Below are positions 6,176 to 9,996 of a stretch of 9,996 bases of DNA, one piece after another. How positions within the stretch are numbered: the stretch's first letter is position 1; each line of letters begins with the position of its first letter. The notes beneath the pieces were generated by a model. That model was not told the DNA's origin and made no database searches. It saw only the letters and a list, made by a program, of their open reading frames with translations. Source of the DNA: CAIOSQ01 sp044359885. Its GTDB lineage: Bacteria; Pseudomonadota; Alphaproteobacteria; CACIAM-22H2. The stretch covers positions 1 through 9,996 of the forward strand of contig JBIKLI010000149.1 of NCBI GenBank assembly GCA_044359885.1. Reading direction: 5' to 3'. Made by a program: the position numbers and the translations under genes.

Positions 6176-7371
6176 CGGTCGACCGGCCGGACGCGCTGCC
6201 CGATCGCCACGCCGGCCGCGACCGGGATGGCGACAGCGCCCTCCGCGATCCCGTCGAGGATCTCGACGGCGCTGTCGCCCCGCAGGCCGAGCCGCACCGG
6301 CACGCGCGCCGCGCGGCCGTCGCGCAGCCCCATCACCCACGGAAGCGGCCCGCGCAGTTCGCGGACCGAGCCGGCCGGCAGCACCAGCGTGCCGCTGCGC
6401 CGGGCGACCTCGATATCGACCGAAACCGTCATGTCCTGACGCAGATGATCCGGCGGATCGGGGACCAGCAGCCGCACCTCGACCGAGGCGCGGGCGATGT
6501 CGATCGCGGGCCCGATATGCTGGACGCGGGCGGCGAAGAGGCGGTCGGGAAAGGCGTCGGCCGAGGCCAGCGCCGGCTGTCCCGGCGCGAGCAGGCCGAG
6601 ATTGCGTTCGTCGATCTGCAGCACCAGCAGCGTGTCGCCGGCCGGGGCCAGGACAAGCAGCTTGCGTCCGGGCTGCACGACCGTGCCACGCTCGACGTCG
6701 CGCGCGATCACGATGCCGTCGCGCGGCGCCAGGACGCCGGCATGGGCGAGCCGGGCGCGCGCGGTCTCGCGATTGGCGATCGCCTGATCGCGCTGGGTCT
6801 GGGCGAGGACGAAATCGCTGCCGCCGGGCGCAGAGGTGAAGATCAGCAGCCGCGCGGCCGCCACCTGGGATTGGGCGATGTCGAGCCCGCGCCGCGACTC
6901 GTCCAGCGCCGCGCGCGAGGCATGGCCATTCTGGGCAAGCTCCGAGGTTCTTGCGTACCCGGCCTGGGCGCTGCGCAGCGTCGCCTCGGCCTGGGCCAGC
7001 GTCTCGCGTGCCGCCGGCAGGGTGAACTCGACCAGCTGGCGCAGCCGCGCCTCGGCCTGGGCGACCGCGCCGTCGGCCTGGACGAGGGCTGCCTCCAGCT
7101 CGCGCGATTCGATCGCCACCAGCTTCTGGCCGCGCGCGACCCGTTCGCCTTCGGCGGCCAGGACTTCGGCCACGGTGCCGGTGATCTGGGCGCCGATCTC
7201 GACCCGGAACGGCGTCTCGACATGGCCGCTGGCGACCACGCTGCGCACGAGATCGGCGCGCCCGACCCGCTCGACGACCACGGCCGTCCCCAGCATCGCG
7301 CGGACGGCAGGCCAGCCGCCGGCCAGAAGCAGCGCCAGCCCCGCCAGCGCGAGAAGATGTCCGCGTTTCAC
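6172..7371 (-). CDS. HlyD/MacA-type periplasmic membrane-fusion protein
   Basis: Adaptor subunit that links an inner-membrane ABC exporter to an outer-membrane channel. From the chosen GTG at 7371 it is 399 aa: an N-terminal membrane anchor or uncleaved signal (about 5-22); first lipoyl half around 56-90 (IGAQITGTVAEVL, ending LVAIESREL); an alpha-hairpin of Ala/Glu/Arg-rich heptads (about 90-205); second lipoyl half LAPRDGIVIARDV (214-226); beta-barrel and membrane-proximal domains beyond, including LRQDMTVSVDIEV (310-322). GTG 7371 sits just before the anchor and has a GGGG at 7378-7381. An upstream in-frame ATG at 7467 would put 32 Gly/Ala/Arg-rich residues before the anchor and lacks a ribosome site. 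It is the first gene of the operon, overlapping the permease by 4 nt. No TolC-like gene is in the window. Confidence 0.88.
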   Translation of the reverse strand: MKRGHLLALAGLALLLAGGWPAVRAMLGTAVVVERVGRADLVRSVVASGHVETPFRVEIGAQITGTVAEVLAAEGERVARGQKLVAIESRELEAALVQADGAVAQAEARLRQLVEFTLPAARETLAQAEATLRSAQAGYARTSELAQNGHASRAALDESRRGLDIAQSQVAAARLLIFTSAPGGSDFVLAQTQRDQAIANRETARARLAHAGVLAPRDGIVIARDVERGTVVQPGRKLLVLAPAGDTLLVLQIDERNLGLLAPGQPALASADAFPDRLFAARVQHIGPAIDIARASVEVRLLVPDPPDHLRQDMTVSVDIEVARRSGTLVLPAGSVRELRGPLPWVMGLRDGRAARVPVRLGLRGDSAVEILDGIAEGAVAIPVAAGVAIGQRVRPVDR

Positions 7372-7599
7372 GCCCGTCCCCGCGCCCCCGGCGCCGAAGC
7401 CGGTCCCAATCTCGGAAATTCCGCGCCGAACGTCTGCGCGCAACGCGACCGGCGCCGTGCGACGCATTGCCGCGTCGCTATCGCGCCCAGCGGAGATCGC
7501 GCTCGCGAACCGGGGGTCTGATCCGGGTTCGGGTCAGACCCCTTCACGGGATTTCATGGCCGGCGGACCGATCGGGGCCGGTCTCCGGTCTCGCCGCGG
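7372..7599. other. 228-nt intergenic region between deaminase and export operon
   Basis: Both flanking genes are on the minus strand, so this is the downstream region of the deaminase and the upstream region of the exporter. It holds the palindrome at 7513-7542 and, nearer the deaminase stop, a weaker GACCG/CGGTC inverted repeat within 7565-7590. Bases 7372-7467 remain open in the hlyD-type frame. No clear -35/-10 pair or operator is visible, although an exporter promoter is likely to lie here. Confidence 0.5.
7513..7542. repeat. Strong palindrome (REP/RAYT-like hairpin, possible terminator)
   Basis: GGGGTCTGA (7513-7521) pairs exactly with TCAGACCCC (7534-7542). The stem extends inward by a T-G wobble and two G-C pairs to 12 bp around a 6-nt loop (7525-7530). 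The GGGGTCTGA/TCAGACCCC core resembles short dispersed palindromes that I recall being common between genes in proteobacteria, some mobilised by REP-associated tyrosine transposases; that link is inference. It lies 58 nt past the deaminase stop. With no T tract on the minus strand, it is a weak candidate for a standard intrinsic terminator. Only one copy was seen in the window. Confidence 0.7.
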
Positions 7600-8796
7600 T
7601 CAGGGGGCCGCGACGAGGGCCTTGCCGTCGCGCGCCACGACCCGGCCGCGCTTGAGCACCAGCCGGCGCGGCGGACGGCTGACCACGGCGTCGGCGGGGG
7701 CCGCGGCGTCGACCAGCACGATATCGGCCCAGGCGCCGGGGACGAGCCCGTAGCCCTCGAGCCGCATCGCCGCGGCGCCGCCGTGGGTGACCATGTCCAG
7801 GGCCAGCTCGATCTCGTCGTCGCGACGCAGATTGTTGCGAAGCCCGACGATCATCGCGCGCTCCAGCATGTCGGCGTTGCCGTAGGGGCCCCATGTGTCG
7901 CGAATGCCGTCCGAGCCGCAGCACAGCGTCACGCCCGCGGCATGCAGCTGCTTCACCGCAGGCACGGGGCGATAGGGCGCGCCATGGGTCATGATCGCGA
8001 TCCGCGCCTCGGCCAGCTGCTCGACCAGCTGCGCCACATAGGCGGCGTCCGCCATGCCGAGGCAGAACGCATGGCTGATGACGACATGGCCCTGCATGCC
8101 GAGGGCGCGGGTGCGCTCGACGATCAGCTCCATCGAGAAGCCGCCGAGCTCCCCCGGTTCGTGCAGGTGGATGTCGACCCCGGCCCCGAATTTCTGCGCC
8201 AGCGCGAACACCGCGTCGAGATGCGCCCTGGGGTCGCGGTCGATGGCGCAGGGATCGAGCCCGCCGACGATGTCGGCGCCCGCGCGCATCGCCGCCTCCA
8301 TCAGGGCCAGCGTCCCCGGCCGCACCATCAGCCCGCTCTGCGGGAAGGCGACGATCTGGATGTCGCAGTGGTCGCGGTAGCGCTCCCGGGTCGCCAGCAG
8401 CCCCTCGACGCCCGACAGGCCGGTGTCGGTGTCGACATCGACATGGCTGCGGATATGGGTCGAGCCCTTGGACAGCGACAGCACGACCTGGCGCGCCGAT
8501 TGCCGGCCCGGATCGATGCCCAGGCGGCGGCGCTGGACGCGTTCGTTGTCGATCTTGTCGATCAGCCGCGGACCGACCTCGTTGCGGTACCACCCCATCC
8601 CGAGAAGCGTCTTGTCGAGATGGGTATGCGCCTCGACAAGTCCCGGCAGCGCCAGCGCGCCGCCGCCGTCGATGACCTCGTCGCCGGGGCCCGCCGCCGG
8701 CGCCGCGCCGATCGCCGCGATGCGGCCCGAGGCGACCATGATCGCGGCCGGGGTGCCGTCGGCGAGACGGATGTTCTCGAGGATCGTCGCAGCCAT
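7600..8796 (-). CDS. Cytosine deaminase/AtzC-like amidohydrolase
   Basis: A 398-aa zinc- or iron-dependent hydrolase of the amidohydrolase superfamily, in the CodA/AtzC branch that deaminates or dealkylates pyrimidine- and triazine-type rings in the cytoplasm. Metal ligands and catalytic residues line up with CodA: H57 and H59 in AHTHLDKT (56-63), H210 with E213 in DIHLHE (208-213, corresponding to CodA HCDE), H242 in ISHAF (240-244), and D296 in CGSDGIRDTWGPYG (293-306). GYGLVPGAWADIVLVD near the C-terminus closes the composite beta domain. There is no signal peptide. The ATG at 8796 is set by a purine-rich ribosome site; the open frame continues far upstream, antisense to the sensor gene, and is not coding. 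It is transcribed divergently from the GAF sensor and ahead of the export operon. Cytosine, creatinine-like or other heterocyclic substrates are possible. Confidence 0.88.
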   Translation of the reverse strand: MAATILENIRLADGTPAAIMVASGRIAAIGAAPAAGPGDEVIDGGGALALPGLVEAHTHLDKTLLGMGWYRNEVGPRLIDKIDNERVQRRRLGIDPGRQSARQVVLSLSKGSTHIRSHVDVDTDTGLSGVEGLLATRERYRDHCDIQIVAFPQSGLMVRPGTLALMEAAMRAGADIVGGLDPCAIDRDPRAHLDAVFALAQKFGAGVDIHLHEPGELGGFSMELIVERTRALGMQGHVVISHAFCLGMADAAYVAQLVEQLAEARIAIMTHGAPYRPVPAVKQLHAAGVTLCCGSDGIRDTWGPYGNADMLERAMIVGLRNNLRRDDEIELALDMVTHGGAAAMRLEGYGLVPGAWADIVLVDAAAPADAVVSRPPRRLVLKRGRVVARDGKALVAAP

Positions 8797-8928
8797 CGGA
8801 TTTCCTTTCCTTTGCGGGGGGTGCCTCGTCGCCGGCGCCCCCGGCGATCGGGTGGTTCTAGCAGGAGGCGCGCGCGCCGCGTCGCGCCGCGCTGGATTTT
8901 CGGGCCGGAAATCCGGTAATTCCGCTCG
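8797..8928. other. Divergent intergenic region (deaminase / GAF sensor)
   Basis: This 132-nt region must carry the start signals of both divergent genes. It contains a hairpin (GCCGG 8831-8835, CCGGC 8841-8845) and a perfect 12-bp palindrome of alternating C and G (8867-8878). The AT-rich GGATTTT (8894-8900) and GGTAATTCC (8915-8923) lie on the sensor side, but spacing does not allow a confident promoter call. No Shine-Dalgarno sequence is obvious for the sensor. Confidence 0.45.
8801..8812 (-). promoter_or_regulatory. Ribosome binding site of the deaminase
   Basis: On the minus strand this reads AAGGAAAGGAAA, with the nearer AGGA core about six bases before the ATG at 8796. It decides the start, because the frame stays open for another 384 codons upstream. 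Confidence 0.75.
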
Positions 8929-9996
8929 ATGGAACGCCCCGGACAACCCGCCGACGAGGCGGAACGCCAGCGCGCGCTCGACGAGACCGGCCTGCTCGAC
9001 TCGCCGCCCGACGCCGAGTTCGACGACATCACGGCGCTGGTCGCCGCCCAGCTCCGGGTCCCCGTCTGCCTGGTGTCCCTCTTCGACCGCGATCGCCAAT
9101 GGTTCAAGTCCCGGCACGGGCTCGACGCGGCCGAGACGCCCCGCGACATTTCCCTGTGTGGTCATGTCGTGGCCGATGGCAGGCCTCTCGTGGTAGCCGA
9201 CGCGACCTCGGATCCGCGCTTCGCCGACAACCCTCTGGTGACCGGCCCGCTGAATCTGCGGGCCTATGCCGGCATGCCGCTGGCCACCGAATCGGGCCTC
9301 GTCCTCGGCACGCTCTGCGCGATCGATAAATCGGTGCGCGCGTTCGCCGCGAACGAACTCGAACTGCTGCGCCGCGCCGCGACCTTGGTGATGAACGCCA
9401 TCCGGCGCCGGACCCTGGAACGGCTCAAGGAGGCCGAACTGCGCGGCGCGCTCGACGACGCGAATGCCGCGGTCCTGTTCGTGGATGCGGCCGGGCTCGT
9501 CGCCTGGTCGTCGCGCCGCGCCGCCCATCTGCTCGGGCTCGGCGACCGGGCCTCGGCCGGGGATGCCGAGTTCGCGTCGTTCTTTGCCGATCCGCGGCCT
9601 GTCCGCGACGCGATCGCGGCGGCGCTGCGTCTGCGCAGGTCCGGGCACAACCTGGTGTTCGAGACCGCGGGGGCTTCGCCGGACCGCCGCAAGCTGCGGC
9701 TCGACATCGATCCGCACGCAGGGTCCGGCATGCTCGACTACGCCCGCTGCCGGATCGCCGATCCCGCCGAGGGCGACGATCGCGACGAGCGGCTGCGCCA
9801 GTACGGCGCGCTGTTCGACGCCAGCCCGGGCCTGCTGGCGACGCTCGACGGCAGGGATCACATCGACAAGCTCAATCCCAGCTGGCAGACGATCCTGGGA
9901 TGGACGCCGGACGAGCTGCGCGCACGGCCGCTGAAATGGTTCGTCCACCCCGACGATGCGCCGGCGTTCGATGCCCTGCTCCGCGATCCACGTGCC
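8929..9996 (+). CDS. GAF-PAS-PAS sensor protein, 3' end outside the window (partial)
   Basis: The first 356 residues of a larger signalling protein; no stop is reached by the window edge. The N-terminus ERQRALDETGLLDSPPDAEF (12-31) leads into a GAF domain (about 19-158) with the characteristic SLCGH (75-79), the VADATSDPRFADNPLV region (89-104) and GTLCAIDK (127-134). A short helical linker (159-180) leads to a degenerate PAS-like domain (about 175-275) and a clear second PAS domain starting near 287, with FDASPGLLATLDG and ILGWTPDELRARPLKWFVHPDD-type landmarks (322-343). This layout usually continues into a histidine kinase or a GGDEF/EAL output, which cannot be seen here. An in-frame TAA at 8917-8919 makes ATG 8929 the first possible start. 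There are no membrane segments, so it is probably a cytoplasmic sensor. It is divergent from the deaminase; a regulatory link is only a positional guess. Confidence 0.87.
   Translation, partial: MERPGQPADEAERQRALDETGLLDSPPDAEFDDITALVAAQLRVPVCLVSLFDRDRQWFKSRHGLDAAETPRDISLCGHVVADGRPLVVADATSDPRFADNPLVTGPLNLRAYAGMPLATESGLVLGTLCAIDKSVRAFAANELELLRRAATLVMNAIRRRTLERLKEAELRGALDDANAAVLFVDAAGLVAWSSRRAAHLLGLGDRASAGDAEFASFFADPRPVRDAIAAALRLRRSGHNLVFETAGASPDRRKLRLDIDPHAGSGMLDYARCRIADPAEGDDRDERLRQYGALFDASPGLLATLDGRDHIDKLNPSWQTILGWTPDELRARPLKWFVHPDDAPAFDALLRDPRA

Noticed and set aside
8465..8490. The peptide VLSLSKG in the deaminase (residues 105-111), which resembles peptides made by a widespread inserted repeat
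   Set aside because: The deaminase reads smoothly through this site into THIRSHVDVD, as expected of the family without an insertion, and the flanks show no palindromic repeat unit.
8867..8878. The 12-bp alternating C/G palindrome as a regulator operator or Z-DNA site
   Set aside because: Such sequences are frequent by chance at this base composition; there is no second copy or flanking operator pattern to support a call.
8797..9948. A 384-codon N-terminal extension of the deaminase, antisense to the GAF/PAS gene
   Set aside because: The deaminase family N-terminus and a strong ribosome site fit ATG 8796; the extension overlaps the clear GAF and PAS coding sequence.

Overview
The window is a GC-rich (roughly 70% by eye), gene-dense bacterial chromosome segment. 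The AapM-type amino-acid permease, the style of the GAF/PAS sensor and the codon use fit an alphaproteobacterium (Rhodospirillales- or Hyphomicrobiales-like). I cannot name a genus from sequence alone. No tRNA, rRNA, CRISPR array, transposase or phage gene was seen.

Layout, left to right. (1) Plus strand, 1-4248: a possible tail of an upstream gene, then an AapM-type polar amino-acid ABC permease (24-1133), a divergent amidohydrolase (1215-2306), a 200-nt gap with small hairpins, a long-form SAICAR synthetase PurC (2507-3490), and a short-chain dehydrogenase (3517-4248). (2) Minus strand, 4264-7371: a three-gene export operon read from right to left. It encodes an HlyD/MacA-type membrane-fusion protein, an FtsX/MacB-type permease and a LolD/MacB-type ATPase, with overlapping stop and start codons. 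The ATPase stop faces the dehydrogenase stop across 15 nt. (3) Minus strand, 7600-8796: a cytosine-deaminase/AtzC-like amidohydrolase, separated from the export operon by 228 nt that hold a strong 12-bp-stem palindrome. (4) Plus strand, 8929 to the right edge: the N-terminal 356 residues of a GAF-PAS-PAS sensor, divergent from the deaminase across 132 nt.

How the genes may fit together. The left block looks like uptake plus nitrogen-compound metabolism: amino-acid import, a hydrolase of unknown cyclic or acyl amide, and an oxidoreductase, with a purine-biosynthesis gene among them. The minus-strand block is a self-contained efflux or lipid/peptide export pump that would need an outer-membrane channel (TolC type) encoded elsewhere. 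No single previously undescribed system is evident. The most unusual element is the first amidohydrolase, which keeps the HxH motif and the terminal Asp but appears by eye to have lost three other canonical metal ligands. The palindrome at 7513-7542 and the His-for-Asn change in the dehydrogenase active site are secondary points.
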